Below the pieces are notes generated by a model that was not told the origin of the DNA, did no database searches, and saw nothing but the letters and a program-made list of their open reading frames with translations. The translations under genes and the position numbers were made by a program. Positions 1-6,791 of a stretch of DNA of 10,310 nt are shown here, piece after piece (position 1 is the first letter of the stretch; each line of letters starts with the position of its first letter). Source of the stretch: Microbacteriaceae bacterium (GTDB lineage Bacteria; Actinomycetota; Actinomycetes; Actinomycetales; Microbacteriaceae); NCBI GenBank assembly GCA_026785785.1, contig JAJAZI010000271.1, positions 1-10,310 on the forward strand, read 5' to 3'.

Positions 1-615
1 GTTGATCCCTATGAGGCCTTCCGCGCCGAGCTGAAGTTCGCGCCAGGCAAGTGGTACGTCATCCACTCCTACGCCGGGTTCGAGAAGCGCGTCAAGCAGA
101 ACATCGAGAACCGCAAGGTCAGCATGTCGATGGAGGAGTACGTCTTCCAGGTCGAGGTGCCGATGGAAGATGTCGTCGAGATCAAGAACGGCCAGCGCAA
201 GCTCGTCAACCGCGTGCGGATCCCCGGATACGTTCTCGTCCGCATGGACCTCAACGAGGACTCCTGGTCCGTCGTGCGCCACACGCCCGGCGTCACGGGC
301 TTCGTCGGCAACTCGCACAACCCCACCCCGCTTCGCTTCGAAGAGGCCTTCTCGATGCTCAAGAGCCTTGTGCAGATCGTCGAGGCGCCCGCGAAGGCCG
401 GCGCGAAGGGTGGCAAGACCACCGCGCGCTCGATCCCGCAGGAAGTCGACTTCGAGCTTGGCGAGACCATCACGATCAAGGAGGGCTCGTTCGCGGGTCT
501 TCCCGGATCGATCAGCGAGATCAAGCCGGAGAGCGGCAAGCTCACCGTGCTCGTGTCGCTCTTCGAGCGCGAGACACCGGTCGAGCTCAGCTTCGACCAG
601 GTCACCAAGCTCTAG
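1..615 (+). CDS. nusG: Transcription termination/antitermination protein NusG (5' end missing)
   Basis: NusG binds RNA polymerase through its NGN domain and couples it to Rho or to ribosomal S10 through its KOW domain. The frame is open from the first base with no start codon, so only the last 204 residues are present. Visible residues 1-16 look like the end of the actinobacterial N-terminal extension. The NGN domain begins at [15 protein letters not shown] (residues 17-31) and includes the typical [10 protein letters not shown] stretch (73-82) and [10 protein letters not shown] (94-103). A lysine/glycine-rich linker (about 130-147) follows. The KOW domain runs from about 149 to the end, with [10 protein letters not shown] at 162-171 and FERETPVEL at 188-196. 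The stop is TAG at 613-615. Its position directly before rplK is the standard secE-nusG-rplKA arrangement, so the missing upstream part should adjoin secE. Identity is near certain. Confidence 0.97.
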   Translation, partial: VDPYEAFRAELKFAPGKWYVIHSYAGFEKRVKQNIENRKVSMSMEEYVFQVEVPMEDVVEIKNGQRKLVNRVRIPGYVLVRMDLNEDSWSVVRHTPGVTGFVGNSHNPTPLRFEEAFSMLKSLVQIVEAPAKAGAKGGKTTARSIPQEVDFELGETITIKEGSFAGLPGSISEIKPESGKLTVLVSLFERETPVELSFDQVTKL

Positions 616-660
616 ACACGACACGCAGACCACCGCAACCGGACCTACCGGGCAGCGGGA

Positions 661-683
661 GAGCATCCGGGTTTCGGATGCTC
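661..683 (+). promoter_or_regulatory. Perfect hairpin in the nusG-rplK spacer
   Basis: GAGCATCCG (661-669) and CGGATGCTC (675-683) form a perfect 9-bp inverted repeat around the loop GGTTT. It ends 8 bases before the purine-rich ribosome binding site of rplK. There is no T-run, so it is not a standard intrinsic terminator. In the mRNA it could be a processing site, a translational control element for rplK, or part of a site for the autoregulator L1, which in other bacteria binds the leader of this operon. The structure is seen directly. The role is inferred. Confidence 0.6.
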
Positions 684-703
684 GACAACGAAAGAGAGAA
701 ACA

Positions 704-1135
704 ATGGCATCGAGAAAGAAAGTCACTGGTCTGATCAAGCTTCAGATCAAAGCTGGCGCAGCCAACCCCGCACCGCCCATCGGGCCGGCGCTGGGACAGC
801 ACGGCGTCAACATCATGGAGTTCTGCAAGGCGTACAACGCGGCGACCGAGGCCCAGCGCGGCAACGTCATCCCCGTCGAAATCACGGTCTACGAGGACCG
901 CTCGTTCACGTTCATCCTGAAGACCCCGCCAGCAGCCGAGCTCATCAAGAAGGCCGCCGGAGAGGCGAAGGGATCGGGAACCCCGCACACCGTCAAGGTT
1001 GCAAAGCTCACCAAGGAGCAGGTTCGCGAGATCGCGGAGGTCAAGATGGCCGACCTCAACGCCAACGACATTGAAGCAGCTTCGAAGATCATCGCCGGCA
1101 CCGCCCGCTCGATGGGGATCACGGTGGACGCATAA
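704..1135 (+). CDS. rplK: 50S ribosomal protein L11
   Basis: L11 forms the GTPase-associated centre of the large subunit with 23S rRNA and is part of the thiostrepton site. The protein has 143 residues, the normal bacterial length. The proline-rich segment [20 protein letters not shown] (21-40) is the N-terminal-domain signature that contacts factors and antibiotics. The C-terminal RNA-binding domain follows from about residue 73, with [11 protein letters not shown] at 93-103 and [15 protein letters not shown] near the end. The start ATG at 704 follows the purine-rich stretch GAAAGAGAGAAACA. The same frame stays open far upstream inside nusG, but homology begins at MASRKKVTG. The stop TAA shares one base with the rplA start (TAATG), which points to translational coupling. 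It is the first gene after nusG, 88 bp downstream and behind a hairpin. Confidence 0.98.
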   Translation: MASRKKVTGLIKLQIKAGAANPAPPIGPALGQHGVNIMEFCKAYNAATEAQRGNVIPVEITVYEDRSFTFILKTPPAAELIKKAAGEAKGSGTPHTVKVAKLTKEQVREIAEVKMADLNANDIEAASKIIAGTARSMGITVDA

Positions 1136-1824
1136 TGGCTACGAAATCCAAGGCCTACCGCGCCGCAGCAGAGAAGATCGAAGAAGGCCGTTTCTACACG
1201 CCTTCTGAGGCCGTCGCGGTCGCCCGCGAGACCGGCTCCGCCAAGTTCAACTCGACCGTCGAGGTCGCGCTCAAGCTCGGGGTCGACCCGCGCAAGGCCG
1301 ACCAGATGGTTCGTGGCACCGTCAACCTTCCCCACGGAACCGGCAAGATCGCCCGCGTCATCGTGTTCGCGACGGGACCGGCCGCCGAGGCAGCTCTCGC
1401 CGCCGGCGCCGACGAGGTCGGTGGGGACGAGCTCATCGAGAAGGTCGCCGCCGGTTACACCTCCTTCGACTCCGCCGTTTCGACGCCGGAGCTGATGGGC
1501 AAGGTCGGTCGTCTCGGTAAGGTCCTGGGGCCCCGCGGCCTCATGCCGAACCCGAAGACCGGCACCGTGACCCCGGACCCGGCCAAAGCCGTGACCGAGA
1601 TCAAGGGTGGAAAGATCGAGTTCCGCGTCGACAAGCACAGCAACGTGCACTTCATCGTCGGCAAGTCCGGGTTCGACCAGGTGCAGCTCGAAGAGAACAT
1701 CAAGGCGGCGCTCGACGAGATCTCGCGGGCCAAGCCCTCGAGCTCGAAGGGCCGTTACATCCAGAAGGGCACGGTGTCGACCACGTTCGGCCCCGGAATC
1801 CCGCTGGACGTCAACGTCCTGTAG
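1135..1824 (+). CDS. rplA: 50S ribosomal protein L1
   Basis: L1 forms the mobile L1 stalk near the E site and in many bacteria represses translation of its own rplKA mRNA. The protein has 229 residues, typical for the family. The diagnostic stretch [20 protein letters not shown] (121-140) is complete, followed by KTGTV. The C-terminal part has the usual HFIVGKSGF (172-180) and ends with the family-typical [13 protein letters not shown]. The start ATG at 1135 overlaps the rplK stop by one base and is the only sensible start. An intrinsic terminator lies 33 bp after the stop, so this is the last gene of its transcription unit. The next ribosomal gene, rplJ, is 8.3 kb away. Confidence 0.98.
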   Translation: MATKSKAYRAAAEKIEEGRFYTPSEAVAVARETGSAKFNSTVEVALKLGVDPRKADQMVRGTVNLPHGTGKIARVIVFATGPAAEAALAAGADEVGGDELIEKVAAGYTSFDSAVSTPELMGKVGRLGKVLGPRGLMPNPKTGTVTPDPAKAVTEIKGGKIEFRVDKHSNVHFIVGKSGFDQVQLEENIKAALDEISRAKPSSSKGRYIQKGTVSTTFGPGIPLDVNVL

Positions 1825-1856
1825 CAATCAGCATCCGCTCAGCACGAGCGACCCGA

Positions 1857-1886
1857 GAAGAGGCCCGCGCGCGCGGGCCTCTTTTT
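1857..1886 (+). terminator. Intrinsic terminator after rplA
   Basis: A GC-rich perfect palindrome is centred between 1870 and 1871. AAGAGGCCCGCGC pairs with GCGCGGGCCTCTT, with the loop formed by the innermost GC steps. It is followed directly by a T-run (1882-1886). This is a textbook rho-independent terminator and closes the nusG-rplK-rplA unit. The A-rich 5' flank is short, so a bidirectional role is possible but not needed, since the next gene runs the same way. Confidence 0.92.
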
Positions 1887-1942
1887 CGTCTTTCCCGCCC
1901 TACACATTAGGGGCGACGGACGCCGGTGCGACAGAATCGACT

Positions 1943-2527
1943 ATGCCCACAACCGCGTCCTCTGCCACCGAGGGCGTCGTGGTACGCCAAGGCAGGCCCG
2001 CGGATGCCGTCGCGCTGCACGAGCTCGCGGCGGCGACGTTTCCCCTCGCCTGCCCTCCCGGAACCCTGCGGCGAGACATGGACGCCTTCGTGGCGACCCA
2101 TCTCTCCCGCGAGGCGATGACGGGCTACCTCGCCGACCCGCACCGGGAACTGCTGCTCGCCGAGGTCGACGGTCGTGCCGCCGGGTACACGATGCTGATC
2201 TTCGGCGAGCCGGAGGACCCCGACGTGTCGGCGGTGATCACGGTTCGCCCGACGGTCGAACTGAGCAAGCTCTATGTGCACGTCGGGCACCACGGCAGCG
2301 GGATCGCCGCGCGCCTGACCGAGGCCTCGCTCCGGCGCGCCCTGCGGCGCGGTGTTCGAGGCGTCTGGCTCGGCGTCAACCAGCTCAACGAGCGGGCGAA
2401 CGCGTTCTACGAGAAGAGCGGATTCGTGCTCGTGGGCACCAAGCGCTTCCTCGTCGGCAATCGCTGGGAGGACGACTTCGTGCGCGAGCTCCGCTTTGAG
2501 TCCTGGCCTACGCCTCGCCGACCCTGA
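1943..2527 (+). CDS. GNAT-family N-acetyltransferase
   Basis: This is a 194-residue GNAT fold protein that should transfer an acetyl group from acetyl-CoA to an unidentified amine. Motif A is clear at 107-130 (ELSKLYVHVGHHGSGIAARL), with the pyrophosphate-binding turn at HHGSGIA. Motif B is LNERANAFYEKSGF (148-161), including the usual tyrosine and the ending that precedes the last strand. The C-terminus (FLVGNRWEDDFV) resembles RimI-like enzymes that modify proteins, but the substrate cannot be read from the sequence. I chose ATG 1943, just past the rplA terminator. No Shine-Dalgarno sequence is evident, and CAGAAT at 1932-1937 could be the -10 of a nearly leaderless transcript. An in-frame GTG near 1981 is an alternative start. 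The last 20 bp overlap the end of the convergent MDR gene. Confidence 0.88.
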   Translation: MPTTASSATEGVVVRQGRPADAVALHELAAATFPLACPPGTLRRDMDAFVATHLSREAMTGYLADPHRELLLAEVDGRAAGYTMLIFGEPEDPDVSAVITVRPTVELSKLYVHVGHHGSGIAARLTEASLRRALRRGVRGVWLGVNQLNERANAFYEKSGFVLVGTKRFLVGNRWEDDFVRELRFESWPTPRRP

Positions 2528-3473
2528 GCACGATCTTGCCGCGGGTGTGCCCGGTCTCGAGCTTGGTGTGGGCCGCCGCCGCCTCGCCGAGGTCGAAAAC
2601 GTCGTCGAGGTGCACCCGGATGTCGCCGGATTCGAGCAGCCGCGCGATGATCGCGAGGGTCGCGCCGTCGGGCGCGACCTTGTAGCCCGTCGCCCGGATG
2701 CCCGCGGCAGCAGCATCCGCCCGCATCGTCGGCCAGCTGCCGGTCGGGGCGTTCACGAGCAGGCCGCCGCGGCGCAGCGCGGCCACTGACCGTGTGCCGG
2801 TCTTCTCGTGCACGTTGCCGATGAGGTCGATCACGGCGTCGACCTTGTCGAGGCCCTCCTCGAACCGCGAGGCCGTGTAGTCGAGGACCTGGCTCGCGCC
2901 GAGCTCGCCGAGCCAGCCGAGGTTGCGCGTCGATCCCGTCGCGATGACGTGGGCGCCGAAGTACCGCGCGAACTGCACGGCGAAGTGACCGACGCCGCCG
3001 GCGCCGGCGTGGATGAGCATCCGCTGGCCCTCGTGCGCCTGTGCAACATCGACGACCATTCCCCACGCTGTGAGGGCGGCGAGGGGAACCCCGGCCGCCT
3101 CGACATGGGACAGGCTCGCCGGCTTGCGCGTCACGCTGAGTGAGGAGACGGCTACGTATTCGGCGTAGCTTCCGGCGGAGCGCGGAAAGCTCGTCATGCC
3201 GAACACCTCCATGCCGGGCTGGAGCGTGTGGGCCTCGAACGGGCTCTCGACGACGACACCGCTGAAGTCGCGGCCGAGCACCGCGGGGTACGCGCCGATC
3301 GCCGCGGCGACCCCGCCGCCGGAGCGGGTTTTCGCGTCGATCGGATTGATGCCGGCGGCCAGCACGCGAACGAGCACCTCGGAGTTGACCCACAGCGGGA
3401 TCGGTATCTCCGATGCGACCAGCTCCCGCGGTGCGCCGGTCCTGTGGATCACCATGGCTCGCATCGTGGTCAT
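2508..3473 (-). CDS. Zinc-independent NADP-dependent MDR oxidoreductase (quinone oxidoreductase-like)
   Basis: This 321-residue protein is of the medium-chain dehydrogenase/reductase superfamily. The N-terminal GroES-like domain contains VLVRVLAAGINPIDAKTRSG (33-52) and PAVLGRDFSGVV (63-74). The Rossmann domain has the nucleotide-binding turn AGAGGVG (156-162) and the usual continuation HFAVQFARYFGAHVIATGST. The C-terminus HTRGKIVLRV is typical of the QOR/enoyl-reductase branch. The cysteines and histidines that hold catalytic and structural zinc in alcohol dehydrogenases are absent, so it should reduce quinones or enones with NADPH. The substrate is unknown. The start ATG at 3473 is supported by GGGGAGG about 8-9 bases upstream on the minus strand. 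It lies downstream of the YqaJ gene on the same strand (114 bp) and its 3' end overlaps the GNAT gene. A role in handling reactive electrophiles would fit the quinone-resistance-like pair nearby, but that is inference. Confidence 0.9.
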   Translation of the reverse strand: MTTMRAMVIHRTGAPRELVASEIPIPLWVNSEVLVRVLAAGINPIDAKTRSGGGVAAAIGAYPAVLGRDFSGVVVESPFEAHTLQPGMEVFGMTSFPRSAGSYAEYVAVSSLSVTRKPASLSHVEAAGVPLAALTAWGMVVDVAQAHEGQRMLIHAGAGGVGHFAVQFARYFGAHVIATGSTRNLGWLGELGASQVLDYTASRFEEGLDKVDAVIDLIGNVHEKTGTRSVAALRRGGLLVNAPTGSWPTMRADAAAAGIRATGYKVAPDGATLAIIARLLESGDIRVHLDDVFDLGEAAAAHTKLETGHTRGKIVLRVGEA

Positions 3474-3587
3474 TCGAATGGCCTCCCCGCCTCGAGAACA
3501 CCAGTCAACCCGGCCCGTGAGTCGAAACTGTTACAGGGGGATCAAATGAATGCTAACTATGACCGTTTCGCTCGTGGCCGGCCGACG

Positions 3588-4205
3588 TCAGCGCTGAGGC
3601 GGGAGCACATCGAGCACCAGATTCGCCAGCTGCACGAGCGAGTGGATCTCGTTCTCGTCGCGTTCGATCCAGCGGCACTCCGGCGTGACGTTCACCGGAA
3701 CGAAGTCGAGGTGCTGCTCCCAGACGAGCAGGGTGCGCTCGGCGCCCAGCACGTACTGCTGCCACCAGATCTGACGCAGGTACGACCGCGGGATCGACTG
3801 CCACGCCGACTTCGTCGTCTTGATCTCGGCGAGCACCAGGTCGCCGCCGGCGGAGCGGCCGAGCCCGTCCGGCGTCGCCAGGTGCTGCCTCTCGCCGTTG
3901 GCGTGGAACAGCCCGTCGCTCGGTGAGATGCCGAACTCGCCGTCCACCCAGCGGGCGATCTCGGGTTCGCGGGCCCGGCCGTGGTCGGTATAGGCGTTGC
4001 CGCCGAAACCCGAGCCGTGCACCTTCTCGAGGGCGATGGCCTGCACGGAGCGGATGCCGGACAGTCGGGCGGCATCCGTCGCCGTGATCCCTTTGCTCCT
4101 GGCCCGCAGCCACGCGACGCGGTCGCTCGATCGCGCCACCAGCCGGTTCCGATGGTCGGGGGGCGGCTCGTCCCAGAGGGAGAGCATCGGCTGCACGAAC
4201 GTCAC
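3588..4205 (-). CDS. YqaJ-like PD-(D/E)XK nuclease (viral recombinase family)
   Basis: This 205-residue protein is of the YqaJ/lambda-exonuclease-like branch of PD-(D/E)XK nucleases. Visible family marks are KGITATDAARLSGI (38-51), corresponding to the usual G-[ST]-DA start; GRAREPEIARWV (76-87), with early acidic residues; the catalytic ATPDGLG (110-116, Asp113) and LVLAEIKTT (123-131, Glu127-x-Lys129); and the helix LRQIWWQQYVLGAERTLLVW (143-162), with the conserved glutamines and tyrosine. The active site looks complete, so an active Mg-dependent DNA exonuclease is likely. The start codon is GTG at 4205, with GGGGAG 9 bases upstream. Phage relatives sit beside a RecT-type annealing protein, but none is present here and no other phage gene is seen. 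It reads as a domesticated chromosomal copy. It is divergent from the dioxygenase gene, with 107 bp between the starts. Confidence 0.87.
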   Translation of the reverse strand: MTFVQPMLSLWDEPPPDHRNRLVARSSDRVAWLRARSKGITATDAARLSGIRSVQAIALEKVHGSGFGGNAYTDHGRAREPEIARWVDGEFGISPSDGLFHANGERQHLATPDGLGRSAGGDLVLAEIKTTKSAWQSIPRSYLRQIWWQQYVLGAERTLLVWEQHLDFVPVNVTPECRWIERDENEIHSLVQLANLVLDVLPPQR

Positions 4206-4270
4206 CTCGCCATTCTCCCCGACGACGGCCTCGAGCGGGGGCGGGCTTTCGGGAATACTTGCCCATGACT

Positions 4271-4304
4271 ATGCGTTCGCATGGATACAATCGAGTACGG
4301 AGGG
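4271..4304 (+). promoter_or_regulatory. Candidate promoter, operator palindrome and RBS for the dioxygenase operon
   Basis: A perfect inverted repeat, ATGCG-TT-CGCAT (4271-4282), lies 3 bases before TACAAT (4286-4291), a good -10 box. No convincing -35 is seen at the proper distance, so the promoter may need an activator or an extended -10. A strong Shine-Dalgarno GGAGGG (4299-4304) lies 8 bases ahead of ATG 4313, giving a leader of only about 15 bases if transcription starts near 4298. A dimeric repressor bound to the palindrome would cover the promoter. Operator function is inferred. Confidence 0.5.
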
Positions 4305-4312
4305 CACAGACG

Positions 4313-5290
4313 ATGGGTGTGAACACATCGGGGCTGCATCATGTGACGGCGATCGCTGGCGAGCCGCAGCGCAACATCGATTTCTACGTGACCGGACTCG
4401 GGCTGCGGCTCGTGAAGAAGACGGTGAATTTCGAGGATCCGGGGACATACCACCTCTACTACGGCGACACCGCGGGGCGCCCGGGATCGCTCATCACCTT
4501 CTTCCCCTGGGTTGGGGTGCCCGACGGCCGCGTCGGCCGCGGCCAGTCGACCTCGACGGCCTTCTCGGTTCCGGCGGGCACCCTCGGCTGGTGGAAGGAC
4601 CACTTCGCCAGCGTCGGCGTCGAGTCGACGGTGACCTCCGAATCCGGCGACGAGGAGCGTCTGTCGCTGCGGGACCCGGACGGCCTGCAGATCGACCTCG
4701 TCGCCTCCTCGGTCTCCGACCCGCGCGACCCGTGGGACTCCGCCTCGGTGCCCGCCGACTACGCCGTGCGCGGGCAGCACTCCTCGGTGCTTACCGTGGG
4801 CGACCCCGCGAAGACCGTGAGCCTGTTGACCGACGACCTCGGGCTGCGCATTGTGAGCGAGCGCGGAAACCGCACCCGGCTCGAGGCCGGCGACGGGGGA
4901 GCCGGCAACATTGTCGACGTCGTGGCAGACCCCACCGGTCCGCGGGGGCTGGCGGCGGGAGGCACCGTGCACCACATCGCGTTCCGGGTTCCGGACCAGG
5001 CGACCCAGGAGCTGTGGCGTCGCGAGCTCGTCGATCGCGGTCACCAGGTGACGGCGATTCTCGACCGCCAGTACTTCACCTCGATCTACTTCCGGGAGCC
5101 GGGCGGGGTGCTCTTCGAGATCGCCACGGACACCCCCGGTTTCGAGATCGACGAGCCGCTGCTCGAGCTCGGCCGCTCACTCAAGCTCCCGCCGTGGCTT
5201 GAGCCGAGCCGCGACGCGATCGAGAACGCCGTCGCGAAGATCGAACTGCCCGCCGAGAACAACCCGCAGCTCGAGGAGCGCACCCGATGA
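4313..5290 (+). CDS. Ring-cleaving dioxygenase of the VOC/glyoxalase superfamily (PcpA/MhqE-like)
   Basis: This 325-residue protein has two tandem vicinal-oxygen-chelate modules (about 7-130 and 152-275). The first starts with GLHHVTAI (7-14) and ends with LRDPDGLQIDLV (119-130). The second has the strand GTVHHIAFRV (217-226) and the end IYFREPGGVLFEIATD (258-273). His10, His221 and Glu269 fall where PcpA-type Fe(II) hydroquinone dioxygenases carry their 2-His-1-Glu metal site. The enzyme is therefore expected to open (substituted) hydroquinone rings with O2. The Bacillus counterparts are MhqA, MhqE and MhqO. The frame is open 18 codons upstream, but ATG 4313 is preceded by GGAGGG at good spacing and matches the family start. 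It overlaps the next gene by 4 bp (ATGA), and the pairing with a carboxylesterase matches mhqED of Bacillus. The superfamily is certain. The exact substrate is inferred. Confidence 0.9.
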   Translation: MGVNTSGLHHVTAIAGEPQRNIDFYVTGLGLRLVKKTVNFEDPGTYHLYYGDTAGRPGSLITFFPWVGVPDGRVGRGQSTSTAFSVPAGTLGWWKDHFASVGVESTVTSESGDEERLSLRDPDGLQIDLVASSVSDPRDPWDSASVPADYAVRGQHSSVLTVGDPAKTVSLLTDDLGLRIVSERGNRTRLEAGDGGAGNIVDVVADPTGPRGLAAGGTVHHIAFRVPDQATQELWRRELVDRGHQVTAILDRQYFTSIYFREPGGVLFEIATDTPGFEIDEPLLELGRSLKLPPWLEPSRDAIENAVAKIELPAENNPQLEERTR

Positions 5291-5910
5291 CCGCCCCGGC
5301 ACCGGCGTGGCCTCACCTCTACCGCGAGGGGTCCCCGGGTTCGCCGGTGCTGCTGATGCTCCACGGCACGGGCGGGAACGAGCACGACTTCGCTGCGTTA
5401 GCGAAGTCACTCGACCCGTCGGCCGCGGTGCTCGCGCCGCGCGGACCGGTGCAGGAGAGAGGGATGCTGCGCTGGTTCCACCGGTTCGCCGAAGGCCAGT
5501 TCGACGTCGATGACGTCGTGCGCCGGTCGGGCGAGCTCGCCGCGTTCATCGCCGAGGCGCGCGCCGCCTACGGGCTGGGCGACCGGCGGCTCATCGCCAT
5601 CGGCTTCTCGAACGGCGCGAACATCGCCCTCGCCACGGCCCTGCTGCATCCGCAGTCGATCGACCGGGTCATCGCCTTCTCGGGCATGAACCCGCTCCCC
5701 GACCGGGAGGTCGACACCGACCTCTCGGGGAGCAGGGTGCTCCTGCTGAACGGAGACTCCGACCCGTTCGCGCCACTCGCGAGCGCGAAACGTGTCGTCG
5801 CGGTTCTCGCCGAACGCGGCGCCGAGGCCCGCCACGTGGTGCGCGCCGGCGGTCACGGCATCGACGAGTCCGACCTGGGTGCGGCGCTGGACTGGCTCGC
5901 CGCACCCTGA
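5287..5910 (+). CDS. Alpha/beta-hydrolase, phospholipase/carboxylesterase type (MhqD-like)
   Basis: This 207-residue hydrolase has the length and order of the YpfH/MhqD carboxylesterase group. The oxyanion-hole segment is LMLHGTGGNEHDF (23-35). The nucleophile elbow is IGFSNGAN (105-112, Ser108). The acid is in LLNGDSDPFAP (153-163, most likely Asp159), and the base is His190 in AGGHGID. No signal peptide or membrane segment is seen, so it is cytoplasmic. The start ATG overlaps the stop of the dioxygenase gene by 4 bp, so the two are translationally coupled. In the Bacillus pair mhqED the equivalent enzyme accompanies a ring-cleaving dioxygenase in resistance to methylhydroquinone and other quinones. 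The same role is a reasonable inference here. No terminator is evident after the stop. Confidence 0.9.
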   Translation: MTAPAPAWPHLYREGSPGSPVLLMLHGTGGNEHDFAALAKSLDPSAAVLAPRGPVQERGMLRWFHRFAEGQFDVDDVVRRSGELAAFIAEARAAYGLGDRRLIAIGFSNGANIALATALLHPQSIDRVIAFSGMNPLPDREVDTDLSGSRVLLLNGDSDPFAPLASAKRVVAVLAERGAEARHVVRAGGHGIDESDLGAALDWLAAP

Positions 5911-5916
5911 GCCTGC

Positions 5917-6018
5917 TCACACGTCGTGCACAGCCTCGATGCCCGTCTCGCGGCCGGAACCGCAAAGGACAGTGACATTCGGCATCGCCGTTGCACAGCG
6001 TGCACCGAGCGCATTCAT
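5917..6018 (-). CDS. Possible small ORF, 33 codons, unknown function
   Basis: The short minus-strand frame begins MNALGARCATAMPNVTVLCG and ends EAVHDV. It fits almost exactly into the gap between the hydrolase stop (5910) and the response-regulator start (6054). GGAGA lies 5 bases before its ATG on the minus strand, and TACTAT (complement of 6042-6047) is a plausible -10 box. Against it: it is very short, its third codon positions are only about two-thirds G/C, below the neighbouring genes, and I recognise no homologue. A non-coding RNA or plain spacer is equally possible. Confidence 0.25.
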   Translation of the reverse strand: MNALGARCATAMPNVTVLCGSGRETGIEAVHDV

Positions 6019-6019
6019 A

Positions 6020-6046
6020 GGTTTCTCCGATGAAACCCGGGATAGT
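6020..6046 (+). promoter_or_regulatory. Operator-like inverted repeat and -10 box for the two-component operon
   Basis: GGTTTC (6020-6025) and GAAACC (6032-6037) form a perfect 6-bp inverted repeat with the spacer TCCGAT. Three bases later GATAGT (6041-6046) matches the -10 consensus at four of six positions. It lies 7 bases before GTG 6054, the distance expected for a leaderless actinobacterial mRNA. No good -35 is present. The repeat could be an autoregulatory site for the response regulator, though OmpR-type regulators more often bind direct repeats. It also lies under the possible start of the minus-strand small ORF. Confidence 0.4.
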
Positions 6047-6053
6047 AGGAGTC

Positions 6054-6791
6054 GTGACCGACACTGCACCCGCGAGAGTTCTGCTGCGCCGCGCCGACGG
6101 CTCACCCGTGCGCGCGGTGGTCGTCGATGACGAGGCCTCCCTCACCGACCTGCTCACGATGGCGCTGCGCTACGAGGGCTGGGACGTTCGCGCGGCGTCC
6201 GGCGGCGCCGCCGCCATCGCCCTCATCCGCGAGTTCACGCCTGACGTCGTCGTGCTCGACGTCATGATGCCGGACATCGACGGCCTCAGCGTGCTGCGCC
6301 GGCTCCGGGCCGACGGCCGAGACATGCCGATACTGTTCCTGACCGCGAAGGACTCCCTCGACGACCGCATCCAGGGGCTCACCGCCGGCGGCGACGACTA
6401 CGTCACCAAGCCGTTCAGCCTCGAGGAACTCGTCGCCAGGCTGCGCGGGCTCATCCGCCGGTCCACCGTGCTCGCGGCCGACCTGAGCGATCCGGTCCTG
6501 CGGGTGGGAGACCTCACCCTCGACGAGGAGAGCTACGAGGTGCAGCGGGGCGGCCACGCGATCGAGCTCACGGCGACCGAGTTCGAGCTGTTGCGCTTCC
6601 TCATGCGGAACCCCCGACGGGTGATGAGCAAGACACAGATCCTTGACCGGGTCTGGAGCTACGACTTCGGCGGGCGGTCGAGCATCGTCGAGCTTTATAT
6701 CTCCTACCTGCGCAAGAAGGTCGACGGCGATCGGGAGCCGATGATCCACACGGTGCGCGGCGTCGGCTACCTCATCAAGCCGGTCCGATGA
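6054..6791 (+). CDS. OmpR/PhoB-family response regulator
   Basis: This is a 245-residue two-component transcription factor. The receiver domain spans about 20-133: acidic pocket Asp25/Asp26 in VVVDDE, phospho-acceptor Asp69 in VVLDVMMPDIDG, switch Thr97 in LFLTAKD, and Lys119 in YVTKPFS. The winged-helix effector spans about 145-245, with LTLDEESYEVQRGGHAIELT, the recognition-helix region and the terminal VRGVGYLIKP. A short N-terminal extension (VLLRRADGSPVRA) precedes the receiver and is common in an actinobacterial subgroup. I chose GTG 6054 because a -10-like GATAGT sits 7 bases upstream, suggesting a leaderless start. ATG 6030 in the same frame is an alternative adding 8 residues. It overlaps the kinase gene by 4 bp. 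The target genes and signal are unknown. Confidence 0.93.
   Translation: MTDTAPARVLLRRADGSPVRAVVVDDEASLTDLLTMALRYEGWDVRAASGGAAAIALIREFTPDVVVLDVMMPDIDGLSVLRRLRADGRDMPILFLTAKDSLDDRIQGLTAGGDDYVTKPFSLEELVARLRGLIRRSTVLAADLSDPVLRVGDLTLDEESYEVQRGGHAIELTATEFELLRFLMRNPRRVMSKTQILDRVWSYDFGGRSSIVELYISYLRKKVDGDREPMIHTVRGVGYLIKPVR

Noticed and set aside
889..1827. Long minus-strand open frame of 312 codons opposite rplK and rplA
   Set aside because: It is antisense to two certain ribosomal protein genes. High-GC codon bias commonly leaves the opposite frames open, and no family resemblance is seen.
3546..3926. Plus-strand frame starting at ATG 3546 after GGGGG, beginning MNANYDRFARG
   Set aside because: The ribosome-binding-like sequence is attractive, but most of the frame is antisense to the YqaJ gene and its translation has no family character.
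5950..6040. Cysteine-rich stretch in another minus-strand frame (pattern CxxCxxCx5CxC)
   Set aside because: It resembles a zinc-binding knuckle, but it has no near start with a ribosome binding site, poor third-position G/C, and runs on antisense through the hydrolase gene.
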